From Fomitopsis serialis (taxonomy: Eukaryota; Basidiomycota; Agaricomycetes; Polyporales; Fomitopsidaceae), in contig NW_025955277.1 of the NCBI RefSeq assembly GCF_022376445.1, forward strand, positions 1-46,175: 46,175 nt of DNA. Direction: 5' to 3'. Below are positions 23,037 to 32,726 of the stretch, in pieces (position 1 is the first letter of the stretch; each line of letters starts with the position of its first letter). Under the pieces are notes generated by a model. That model was not told the origin of the DNA. It saw only the letters and a program-made list of their open reading frames with translations, and did not search any database. The translations under genes were made by a program, and so were the position numbers.

Positions 23037-24664
23037 ATGGGTGCGACGGTCTGGCTGGTCGTGGGCGGCCTGCTTTTGCTCGTCCTGTACATACGTCTCA
23101 ACGACGCGAAGCTAGGCCGCATACCCCCAGAGGCAGCCGTGTTGTCTCCAAAGCGGTGGACGCCGGAAGAGGTCCGACGCACCGTGGACGAGCTTGCTGC
23201 ATCGCCGGCATCTCTGCTGAACGACAAGCTCCCACCCAAGACCGGGAGACGGTATATCATAACGGGCGGGGTGAGCACGACGCAATCTAGTATCATTTCC
23301 TTTGCGATCTTATACGGATGTGGGGACAGGCAGGCTTCCTGGGAGGATGGATTGTCCTACACCTCCTGGCACGCGGAGAGGATCCCCGACGCATCCGCGT
23401 CCTGGACATTCGCCGGCCGATTCGCAAGGATCTGCTAGAGGGAGCTGCGACGGAGGTGGACTTCGTCCAGGCGGACGTGTCCGATGCAAAGGCTGTCCAG
23501 GCTGCCTTCGAGAAACCATGGCCGCCCGCGCAATCTGACGTTCCCGGTGAACCGCAGCCTGAGATGACCGTGTTCCACACCGCAGCAACCATCCGTTTTT
23601 TCGAACGGCATCCCGAATTGCTCCACCTTTCCGAGAGGGTGAACGTGCTCGGGACGCAGAACGTCCTGGATGCGGCGCGACGCGTCGGCGCCTCATCCTT
23701 CGTTTACACCTCTTCCGGCTCCATCTCTGTGCACAGCAGTCGATTCTTCCTCTGGCCATGGGAGAAGGAGCCAAGGTACTTTACGCAAGTTGCCAACGAC
23801 GACGACGCTATCATCCCCAAACGGCACGAGGACTTCTTCTCCAACTACGCCGTCTCGAAATACAACGCTGAGCGCGTCGTCCGTGCGGCGGACAAGTCGC
23901 CTTCAGGCAAGGGCGTTCTACGCACGGGCTGCATACGCCCGGGGAACGGGATCTACGGTCCCGGTGGCGACCTGCTGGTCGGGGTGTACCTAGTCAAGAG
24001 GACGAACCCTACGTGGATCCCGAACATCATCCAGTCTTTCATCTACGTCGAGAACTGCTCCCTCGCCCATCTCTGCTACGAAGCCCGGCTCATCGAGCTC
24101 CAGAACGGCGGGACGAACCCAGACGTCGGCGGCCAGGCATTCTGCGTCGCGGACGCTGGGCCGCCCGCGACGTACGGCGACGTGTATGACGCCCTCACGC
24201 AACTAACTAATGGCACCTGCGTCTTCCCGAAGCTGTCGTGCTCGACCATGCTCGGGATCGCGCACTTGGTGGAGCGGTACAGCCTCTTCCGACACTTCCT
24301 CGCGCAGTCGCCACTCGCGGCGCTCACAAAGCTCATCCCGCGGGTCAGCGGTGACATCACCTTCTTACAACCTTCAATGTTTGCCTTGACCGGCATCCAC
24401 CTCATCTTCGACGACTCGCGCGCACGATCGCCGCCCGAGAAAGGCGGTCTGGGCTACGAAGGGAGGATCACTACCTTGGAGGGTGTCTGCAAGGTCACCT
24501 TGGAACATCAGAAGGATAATGGAAAAGGATGGGAGCGAGTCGTTGCGGGTCATAAAGAGGAAGGTCATGGCTTCGGCCTGGCGAGGGCTGAGAAGGGCGT
24601 GGAGGAAGTCATCGAGAAAGTCGCAAACGGCGTCGGAGTAGACCCGAAGAAAGTATTATCGTAG
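23037..24664 (+). CDS. 3-beta-hydroxysteroid dehydrogenase family oxidoreductase, membrane-anchored
   Basis: Exons 23037-23270 and 23330-24664 join at a 59-nt phase-0 intron, giving 522 residues. The N-terminus is a membrane anchor (VWLVVGGLLLLVLYIRL). The Rossmann motif ITGGAGFLGGWIVLHLL is assembled across the splice site. Then come VLDIRRP, VFHTAATIRFF, the SDR catalytic pair in YAVSKYNAERVV, RPGNGIYGPGG and PNIIQSFIYVENCSLAHL, all hallmarks of the 3-beta-HSD/sterol-4-alpha-carboxylate 3-dehydrogenase (Erg26-like) family. It likely acts on a sterol or similar lipid at the ER. The N-terminal anchor and extra C-terminal about 120 residues set it apart from ordinary Erg26, so I do not assign that symbol. 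Confidence 0.85.
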
Positions 24665-24985
24665 GCCGGCCTCAGCCAGCAATTGTAGAGATCAGAATGT
24701 TGCGACTTTGGTAGATGCAACGGACAGAACGGGTAGACATGTCCTCGACGGATTCGCACTGACAACGTTAATACCCTGCTTATTGATATCCCTCTCATGT
24801 AGCCCATCCTTACGAGATGCCATGGCATCGGTCATGCAGAAATTCAATATACATTTGAGAAAGCACTGACATACCAGGCACAACGATATCAACACAGAAC
24901 AGAGCCAGAATTGAGTAGTATCCTGGATAGATCAACGCGCAAGATGCCATAGACCAAACCTATACAATACCTAGCACGTCAATCA
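24665..24985. other. Intergenic region between convergent genes
   Basis: About 320 bp between the ends of two convergent genes, probably both 3' untranslated regions. Nothing else was recognised. Confidence 0.5.
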
Positions 24986-26592
24986 TCAGGCAGGAGGGGG
25001 TGGTGGCGGTGCGCCATCGCCTGGGGGTTGTGTGCCAGAAGCAGACGGACTACCAGCCGTGGCTCCCGCGTACCCTTGTTGTGCGTAGTACTGCGCATAT
25101 TGCTGCTGCTGCCATGCGATGAACTCGGGTGAGTTGACGTCGTAGCCATACGCAGCCCTGCGTACAATCGTCAGTATACCGATTTGTGCTGGGGTAATGT
25201 AGCTGCCAGACGTACCAGTATGCTTTGTATGCGTCCATGTCGCCAGCGCTCGGGGCTGCAGCTGCAGCTGCCGCATGACCATCCTGGCTCATCGATGAAG
25301 GTGCGCTGCCCTCCGGCGGCGCACCGGGGGGAGGGGGTGGTTGCTCGCCGGGAGGTGGAGGCGGGGGAGCGGCACCTGGTTGCGGTGGAGCATATCCCTA
25401 TAATATCACGACGTTAGCAATCCACACAGGAATGGTACATGCCCGGATCCAAGTAGAGATCAGATCAGTGGAACGAGGGTCGCTGTGCCTGAAAGACCGC
25501 GCGCAGGCAGATGAAGATGAATGAGCAAAGTATACATACTCCGTAGCTGTAGGCGGCGTACTGCAGTTGGGCTTGATGGAGCTCCATTTGCTGTTGCTGC
25601 ACGACGGTCTTGACCTTGGCATGCTCCTCACGAACGACTTCTAGCAAGTCTTCGGTGAGCACCTTTGCCCGCTGCACTTGACCTTCGTCGGGGCCACTGT
25701 ATCCAAGTAAGCGAGCTGAAAAAAAGGTTGTTCATAAAGGACCTACGTTACGTGGATGTACATAGGCTCGTCGTGTTCGTGTCCGGTATCCTGATCCACG
25801 AATCCGGAGCCAATGCCCTTGATTTGCACACGAGTATTTGTTTCTTGTTGAATGTATTTCACGAACATACCCTATGGAGGACAAATCACAAGGAGCTCGC
25901 AGTGAGTCTCGGGCTGCAACTCACCTGGGGCCCAACCACCTTTGCCCTGACGTTGAAGTTACGTATACTATCAATACCGACAGGGATCTTCTCTTCAGGC
26001 CATTTCCGCTGCAAGAATATGAGGAGCCGATCCAATTACTTGCCATGAAAACACTCACACGTTCCCTCGTGCGGTCCTTCTTGTCCTCCACCAGCGAACC
26101 CATGTCCATGGCAATGAGCTCGTTGACCTTGTCGATGGCCTTCTGCAACATCTCCTGTGACGTCGCCGATATATGGAGGTACAACGGAGGGTCTCTTTCC
26201 GTGGCCTTGGAACGGTCAGGGTACCATACACCCTTCGTACTGACCGAAGCTCCGGTGTCCTCATTGATCTAACAGGAAGACGTCGTAAAAGGCCAACGGC
26301 AGGTCCTCGCGAGCGTACTCACCTGCGTCTGCGTCGAGCCCTTCGTCAAGAGGTACCGGTTCCGCACGTCATTGATGTCAATGTCGTGAATGAAATCTCC
26401 GTCGTGCGGGTCTTTCCCGCCTGGCAGTCCTCCGCTGCCCGAACCAGCAAACTGTGCGGCAATTTTTGCAGCGATAGCGGCGGCCGCGGCGGCTGCCTCA
26501 GAGGCGGTCTTGCCATCTTCCTGCTTCACCGCCTTCGTGGGGGTGTCATCCTCTTCCGGAGCAGCCTGGTCCCACTTGCGCTTCGAGGACAT
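24986..26592 (-). CDS. KH-domain RNA-binding protein, KHDC4/BLOM7-like
   Basis: Seven exons (26592-26323, 26268-26059, 26008-25925, 25871-25747, 25696-25540, 25397-25216, 25157-24986) keep phase throughout and give 399 residues. Two KH-type regions are seen: DINDVRNRYLLTKGSTQTQ...GASVSTKGVWYP...PPLYLHISA, and FNVRAKVVGPQGMFVKYIQ...VQIKGIGSGF...EPMYIHVTGP followed by LLEVVREEH. Their order and spacing match human KHDC4 (BLOM7), a splicing-associated nuclear protein. An alanine-rich N-terminal helix and a C-terminal polyproline/QQQQYAQYYAQQ tail suit a splicing factor. Intron 5 (142 nt) is more than twice the length of the others and contains an internal TTTCAG, so a cryptic exon is possible. 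The ATG follows three GTGAGTGTCGT repeats. Confidence 0.88.
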
Positions 26593-26605
26593 TGTCGAAG
26601 TTGAG

Positions 26606-26730
26606 GGTGAGTGTCGTGTGAGTGTCGTGTGAGTGTCGTGGTCGTCCGGTGATTGTGGCGAGCGCACCAGTAAGCGATATTTCTCACGGTAAGAATCGCT
26701 TGTTGAACGTTGAAACGTTGAACGTTGAAC
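26606..26730. repeat. Short direct repeats in the KH/F-box divergent promoter
   Basis: GTGAGTGTCGT-type units are repeated three times at about 26606-26642. GTTGAAC units are repeated about four times at 26702-26730. The GTTGAAC cluster recurs upstream of the second F-box gene at about 30581-30604, showing that the promoter was duplicated along with the gene. Confidence 0.65.
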
Positions 26731-26747
26731 CTTCTCTCGCCGCCTTC

Positions 26748-26753
26748 TATAAA
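26748..26753 (+). promoter_or_regulatory. TATA box of F-box gene 1
   Basis: TATAAA lies 137 bp upstream of the proposed ATG at 26890 and just downstream of the GTTGAAC repeats. Confidence 0.4.
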
Positions 26754-26889
26754 GCGGTTGGACGTTGGTCCTCGTATTCACCACAGGCGGCGTACAACGT
26801 TTCCTCTCCACAGCTAGTGTGTACGTACTTTATATGGTACACAGTTCAAGCCGGGGTTCTGACGATTCAACGGCAGCGCACGGTCGACA

Positions 26890-28496
26890 ATGAAGATAAT
26901 ACGGCATCCCCTCGCAGTAGCACCCTCCGAGTATTGTGGCCCCGACATTAGCTATCAAGTAAGCCGTGTCTGATCATGCATATGCCTCCCGTTAGTCTGA
27001 CCGACACTTTGCTAACACAGGGACACCAAGCGATTTGCCCCTACTCGAAATCTGACTCGACCGATGCACCTGTGAGTAGTTAGGACTTACTGTAAGCAAC
27101 AGCATTCAGACCTTACCTCATTCATTCAGGGATCATATGTCGCCTCGCCGCCTGACACTGCTGCGAACGCCCATGCTCCGCTACTCCTGGCAGAGCTTTG
27201 GGATCATGTCATCGACCACTTGTGGGATGATCCCTCAGCTCTCCGAGCGTGTAGCCTGACCTGCTGGGCGTGGGTCCCAGAGACACGCCATCATCTCTTT
27301 GCGAAGGTCCTGTTTCTCTCCAAACACAAGTGCCTGCGCTTCCAGGATGCGCTCGAGAAGTCCGAGCTCGTGGGAACGAGCATCCACGAGTACGTGAAAA
27401 GCGTCGTGATCGTCGGCATCGGCCTGCCACTATGCAGACTCGGTGCGTTCGATAATGGTAACGCGATGTTACTGCGAGACATCTTTAGTCGGCTGCGTCG
27501 CGTCCAATCTTTGGATCTGAACGCAGTCGATATCGATGCCAGCCTTCCATCGCAATTCGCGGATCTGGACGCGGAATTCTCCCCTTCTCTGACCTCTTCC
27601 CATTCCCTGAGCTTAGGGAACTACGTCTCTCCTCGGTGATATTCAACTCTCGGAATGATATCATGCGGCTTCTAGCGGTGTTTCCTCGATTGTGCCGTCT
27701 CACCGCAAGTGAGTTGCTTTGGCAGGGTCGGGGAACCAACGGCACACCGCTGGGCCCGGCTGAGCGCGAGAGCGTGCCCCGTATGTTGATCAATCTCAAG
27801 GCACTGTGGATTTCCACCTCTACGAGAAGATCGTGGAGCGGACAGCGTATAAAGCGATCTTTCGCGCCGATTGGGCCACGTATGTTGCAGACTACAGGCG
27901 CCTCGTTCTGCAGTTGCTGCATGACACTGCACCCACTGTCGAGCAGTTGTGTATCACCACCGCCGATTGTGAGTCCGTCACTGTCTCTCGTACACGACTC
28001 GTGTCTGAGTAACCGCCTCGTAGCCTTGGCAGAAGTTGACAGCCGTCTGTATACCTGTGTGCGGGATGTGAAGCTGCTCTTTCGAAACCTAGATTCACGA
28101 TCACATCTGCCTTTCTCCGCTGCGGCCCCTACCTTCCTCTCCCGACTCGCAAGTCGTGATTTGACCGTTCTCACGCTATGCTTCCAGGTCTCCATGACCT
28201 GGACGAACACAAATTGGTCGCTCGTAGACTGGCCAGCAATCGACGACGTACTCGTGCGCCTCCACCGGCAGAACACGGACTTCAAGGTCATATTCCGGAT
28301 CACTTGCGTAGTGGGAAATCAGCCGACCTTGTTGGGGCGTTGCGCGTCAAGCGCAGACGTAGCAAAGGGACTGACCGACTTCTTGCCAAGTGCTACGGGT
28401 ACACATGTGCGCGTCGGTGTCTCTGCCTACAGTATGACGGGCCCTGTTTTCTACATTTCGCCAAGTGGGGAACTTTTAGATGAGCATAGTATTTGA
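26890..28496 (+). pseudogene. F-box protein, copy 1, frameshifted
   Basis: The 5' end is well preserved: exon 1 26890-26958 (MKIIRHPLAVAPS), exon 2 27021-27071, exon 3 from 27130, all phase 0. The F-box (ELWDHVIDHLWDD...ACSLTC...ETRHHLF) follows, suggesting a substrate adaptor of SCF ubiquitin ligases. Compared with copy 2, one base is missing near 27580 (frame ends at 27639) and a second shift occurs near 27800-27845. The frame then recovers the paralogous order, with the same 55-nt last intron (27969-28023) and an intact end (SPSGELLDEHSI). The leucine-rich-type middle is thus interrupted twice. The gene is either a pseudogene or carries two sequence errors. Confidence 0.65.
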
Positions 28497-29078
28497 TATG
28501 TATATCGGTTGTGGGTCAAGGAACAAGAGAAGTGTGCGGTGTCTCTGTACCTGTAGTAATCGAGTTTATGAATTACGAATCCAACATGCCAGTCGCAATG
28601 TTTTCAGTACTGACTATGTACCATGCATCTTCGTGGTTCTTGTGATCCAGTGCTCTTGTTGTTCAAAGCATCACACATTTCAGTGTTCGACGTGCAGCTC
28701 GTAGCCCCTCCTATCGCTTTACATATTCGCCCACACACCCCGCACCCGCCTTGCTGATCCGGAAGAGGGCACGAACACGATTGATGACTTCTTCGGCACG
28801 GAGCTCACCAAGAGCATGCGCCGCACAGAAGCGAAGTGGGCGAAGCGCTGTCTGCGTTCGTCGGGCTCATCGTGCCAGCATGCGTCAACCTCAACAATAT
28901 CATACTCTCTATCAATGTGTGGTTTCCGTGGGCGGAGTCTTGACATGATCGTACTGTAACACGCAAAAACGAGTACCTCGTAGGATGAGATTCATGAGGG
29001 GGAAGTACACCTGAAAGCTCAGACAGCGAAGAAAGCAGACAGCATGATGATACAGCCCGACAGCGTGCTAGTGAAAGC
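28497..29078. other. Intergenic region with duplicated 3' flank and relic
   Basis: 28497-28620 matches the 3' flank of F-box copy 2 (32424-32530; shared AACAAGAGAAGTGT and GTCTCTGTAC words). The relic at 28762-28852 is listed separately. The remainder is unassigned. Confidence 0.5.
28762..28852 (+). pseudogene. Relic of the two-helix membrane protein gene
   Basis: This frame reads EEGTNTIDDFFGTELTKS followed by MRRTEAKWAKRCL. The two halves match two distant parts of the protein encoded at 15613-16290 (EGTNAIDDFFG and ESMRRTEVKWAKRCL). An internal deletion has removed everything between them, including the first membrane helix and the intron. No start codon or second helix remains. Confidence 0.75.
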
Positions 29079-30133
29079 TCATCGGAGGTCAGCAAGCCTA
29101 ATCGGCCCATCGTCCTCCAACAATCCCGGGAATCTTTCCCTCAGGACCGCAGCCACCGCGCGTTTGTTTTGAATGTGCATAGGCAGTGTAAACTGCTGGA
29201 AGTGGATCAGAAGGACTACACTCACGCCCATCCACGCCGCTGAAGACCACATCGCCAGCGGCGGCTTGAAGAGCAACGGCTGGCAGACAAAGACCACGAA
29301 GGTAGCAAAAGCGCCCGTCCACATGAAGTACTGTCGCATTATAAGTTAGCTGAGGACATGCCACTTGTTATGGACAGAAATGGGACGTACCGACTTTTTG
29401 ACGAGCTCCGCTGCCCCTCCAAAAGCGACGGTTGTCCTGTCGATGTCGCACTGTGAAACATTGCGCTGACGCAAGCTGTCCTCCAAGCTCGCACGCATAA
29501 GTTCCATGGTGATTGAAGACGTCCATGAGGTCGCCGCCGCAGTGCCGATCCTCTCCCCGAAGCCGACATGCTCTTCTGCGCCGCATGATCCTGGTGGCAG
29601 TGAACATCCGAACAAACCGCTCATGTTGCCTGATTCAACGCACCTGCTGAGCCTGTGCTTTCCCTTGCGCCCCGAGTGAATACACTCAAAATGACTGGGT
29701 ATTTATAACCATGTGCAATAAGCATTTGGGCTCGCGTTATGATTCGGAATGTCTCGTCCGTCTGCACCGCTCTCGTATGCTGTTGCTGACGCGCAGCTGC
29801 GTATGCCAGCAGCCCGACTAAAGCACTGTCCTCAAGAGAGCCGACGACATTTTCTTTGACGCTCCATTTGGCTTGAGCGAATGTGGATGTGGCAAACCGC
29901 GGGATACGACGCGCGACGAGCGGGCTCAGCGAAGAACCCGCTAAGAACGAGCCTGCTACGCAGAGCGGCAGCCAAATGTGCTTGTTGTCGTCGCGCTGGA
30001 CGGGGGACGGCGCGATGAGCTCCATATGCATCGCTCGTGTCATGAACAGCGTACTTACCAGATATCGGCCTACTAAGCGGTTGTAGGTCGTAGGTCCGAG
30101 TCGTCCGGGCGGTGATCGACATTCGTCTGGCAT
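29079..30133 (-). CDS. Uncharacterised multi-pass membrane protein, family copy D (intact)
   Basis: Exons are 30133-30059, 29995-29644, 29590-29391 and 29330-29079, with introns of 63, 53 and 60 nt, giving 292 residues with no stop. Exon 1 encodes MPDECRSPPGRLGPTTYNR. Exon 2 opens RDDNKHIWLPLCVAGSFLAG (first hydrophobic segment), then SPLVARRIPRFATS and QTDETFRIITRA. Exon 3 is soluble (GFGERIGTAAATSWTSS, SLRQRNVSQCDIDRTTVAFG). Exon 4 gives two hydrophobic segments (WTGAFATFVVFVCQPLLF and AWMGVSVVLLIHF) and an HIQNKRAVAAVLRERFPG tail shared with copy A. The N-terminus has no signal peptide. The family is unknown to me; the positive-inside pattern suggests an internal-membrane protein with a cytosolic middle domain. 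It is closest to copy C. Confidence 0.75.
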
Positions 30134-30958
30134 CGTACGTTCACCCTGCAGCTGTTGAGTAAACCCGGTTGTCTATGCTCGAGGGGAGACAGGACGACGA
30201 AAGGATTCGCATGAGAGGTTTTAGACTCGAGGACAAGTACTGTGTGTCTGCGAATAAGGCCATGGCTTCTCCGACAAGATCGAGCCGAAGGGACACGCCA
30301 GGCTTCGCCGCAGGTACCATGAGTCCGTCAGACTCCGCCTGGCCAAACCTTGTCTTAATGAAGGGCACGATTGAGCGAGGTAGTTGCACAATACGAAGCG
30401 AGATCCTTTTGGTCGAACCGAGGTCAGAACTGGCAGAGCTCGCAGTGGCAGTAAGTACTTGGGAGCGGCAAGCCCCGCTGCCAGTAGTCTGTACTAAGCG
30501 TGGGAGCTTTACATATCATAGTATTGCAAGCCACAATCGGAGGAGGAGCCTCTACCTCCCTTGAGCCTGACAGGAACAGAACGTTGCAACGTTGAACGTT
30601 GAACTTCGGTCCTGGTATTCAGTGTTCACGGCAGCCGGCCTACAACAAATCGCCCTCATTGCTACTTAGACTGTTCTATACGGTCCCACAACCTGTCGCG
30701 GACGTCAGTAATAACTGCTAGGGCATCGGGGTAGTAAGTACTGGCACACAATCTGGGGCCCTGGCGATCTAATGATCTCCTTAAAGTCGGCAGCACACGA
30801 ATGTAATACGGAATCTGCACACAATAGCACCCCCCGAGCAGTGTAGCAGCAATAGTTATCAAGTAAGCCGCGCCTGGCCATACCTGCATATGATTCAAGT
30901 TAGTCTGACCGACACTTTCTATTACAGGGACACCAAACGATACCCCCCTACTCGGAGC
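30134..30958. promoter_or_regulatory. Divergent upstream regions of copy D and F-box copy 2
   Basis: 30134-30530 is the upstream flank of copy D and is homologous to the upstream flank of copies B and C. It includes a CTCCCACGCTTAGTACAG module (minus strand). 30580-30958 is the duplicated 5' region of the F-box gene. It includes GTTGAAC repeats and decayed counterparts of exons 1-2 of F-box copy 1, in which a 4-nt deletion next to the ATG breaks exon 1. Confidence 0.6.
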
Positions 30959-32423
30959 ATGACTCAATCGATGCACCTGTGAGTAGTTAGAACTGTAAGC
31001 AAAGGCAATCAGACTCTCCTTCAATTATCCAGGAATTTGCCGCCTGGCACGACTACGGACGCCCATGCTCCGCGGCTCCCGGAGGAGCTTTGGGACCATG
31101 TCATCGACCACTTGTGGGATGATTCCCCAGCTCTCTGGGCGTGTAGCCTGACCTGTCGGGAGTGGGTCCCAGAGACGCGCCATCATCTCTTTACGAAGGT
31201 TCACTTGTACACCAAACGCGACTGTCTGCGCCTCCAGGATGTGCTCCAGAATTCCGAACTTGTGGGGACGAACGTTCACGAGTACGTGACAAGTGTCGTG
31301 ATCAGCGGCATCCGTCTGCCACTATGCAGAAAGTGTGTGGAATCCGACAACTGTAACACGATGCTGTTGCACGCTATCTTCACGCGGCTGCCTCGCGTCC
31401 TATCTTTGGACCTGAGCACAGTTGATTTCAAGGACTGCCCTCGGTCGGGAAACACAGAACAGGATGCGGAACTTCGTCCCTTCTCTCACCTCTTCCCATT
31501 TCCTCAGCTCAGGGAATTACGTCTCTCAGCGGTGTTCGACTCTCGGGATGATTTCATACGGCTTCTGGCGGCGTTTCCTCAATTATCCTATCTCACTACA
31601 GGTGAGGTGCTTTGGATGTGTCGGGAAACCAATGGCGCCCCGCTGGGCTTGGCCGAGCGCGAGAGTGCGCGCCGTGTGTTTAACAGTCTCAAGACCCTAT
31701 CGATTTCCAACCCTTTGTCTCTAAGATGGGGCCAAATGCGTGTGGACATATACTCAGATGCGCGGCGATCTCGGGAGATACGATTCGACTGGACCACATA
31801 TCTTGCAGACCACAGGCACCTCGTTCTACAGTTGCTGCATGACTCTGCACCCAATGTCGAGCAATTGTGTATCACCACCGCCGCATGTGAGTCCATCACT
31901 GTTTCCCGTACACGACTCGTATCTGAGTAACTGCCTCGTAGCCTTGGCAGAATTTGACAGCCATTTGTGCACAAATGTGCGGGATGTGAAGCTGGTCTTT
32001 CGAGACCTAGAAATGCGAAAGCATTTACCTTTCTCCGCCGCGTTCCCTACCTTCCTCTCCCGACTCGCAAGTCGTGATTTGACCGTTCTCACACTATGCT
32101 TCCGGGTCTCCTCCATCAGCTGGACGGCAATAAACTGGTCGCTGGTAGACTGGCCAGCGGTCGATGACGTTCTCGTGCACCTCCACCGGAGAAACGCGGA
32201 CTTCAAAGTCATATTCCGGATCGCTTGCGTACCGAGAAACACGCCAATGTTGTTGGGGCACTGCGCGTCAAGCGCAGACATCGCAAAGGGCCTGACCGAC
32301 TTCTTACCAGGTGCTACGGGCGCACAAGCGCGTGTGGGTGTTTCTGCCTACTGTGCGACGGGCCCTGTGTTCTATATCTCGCCCAGTCAAGAGGAACTCT
32401 TAGTTGAGTACAATAGTGCTTGA
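30959..32423 (+). CDS. F-box protein, copy 2
   Basis: Exons 30959-30978, 31033-31886 and 31942-32423, with introns of 54 and 55 nt, give 451 residues in one continuous frame. The F-box lies at about residues 20-62 (RLPEELWDHVIDHLWDDSP, ACSLTCREW, ETRHHLFTKV). A leucine-rich-type body (RVLSLDLSTVDF, FPQLRELRLSAVF, LVLQLLHDSAPNVEQL) and SPSQEELLVEYNSA at the end follow. It probably recruits targets to an SCF ubiquitin ligase. The start was chosen because it alone puts an ATG in frame across the first splice site. The ancestral start used by copy 1 is broken here, so this copy starts later and in a different phase. It is the only intact one of the pair. Confidence 0.7.
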
Positions 32424-32726
32424 TCGGTGAAGGGTAAATAAACAAGAGAAGTGTTCGATGTCTCTGTACTAATAATCGAGTTCACCATCTCCGAATTCAT
32501 CATGTCAATGGCAATGTTTTATCCCGAGGCCGCTATGTCAGTTAACCTCGTCGCGTCGTCGCGTCGTCGCGTCGCTAGTCAATTGTAAAATCACGTGACC
32601 GTGACCGACCTACTTCGAAATTCGAGTCACTGGCAGGTTCTCTTGAATCTCTTCAGTGAGTCCGCTGTACAGCTCTTTGGTCTCATCTCCCATAAAAAGC
32701 AACGCGAAGTTGCGCACCATTTTGTC
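32424..32726. promoter_or_regulatory. LYS2 promoter region
   Basis: This interval contains an 8-bp TCGCGTCG tandem repeat (three units, 32551-32574) and, just after it, a CACGTG hexamer (32592-32597). The latter is about 130 bp upstream of the LYS2 ATG. The left end matches the 3' flank of F-box copy 1. Confidence 0.5.

Noticed and set aside
32595..32726. N-terminal extension of LYS2 upstream of 32727
   Set aside because: The frame is open but begins without ATG and includes promoter-type sequence. The first ATG at 32727 gives a normal start.
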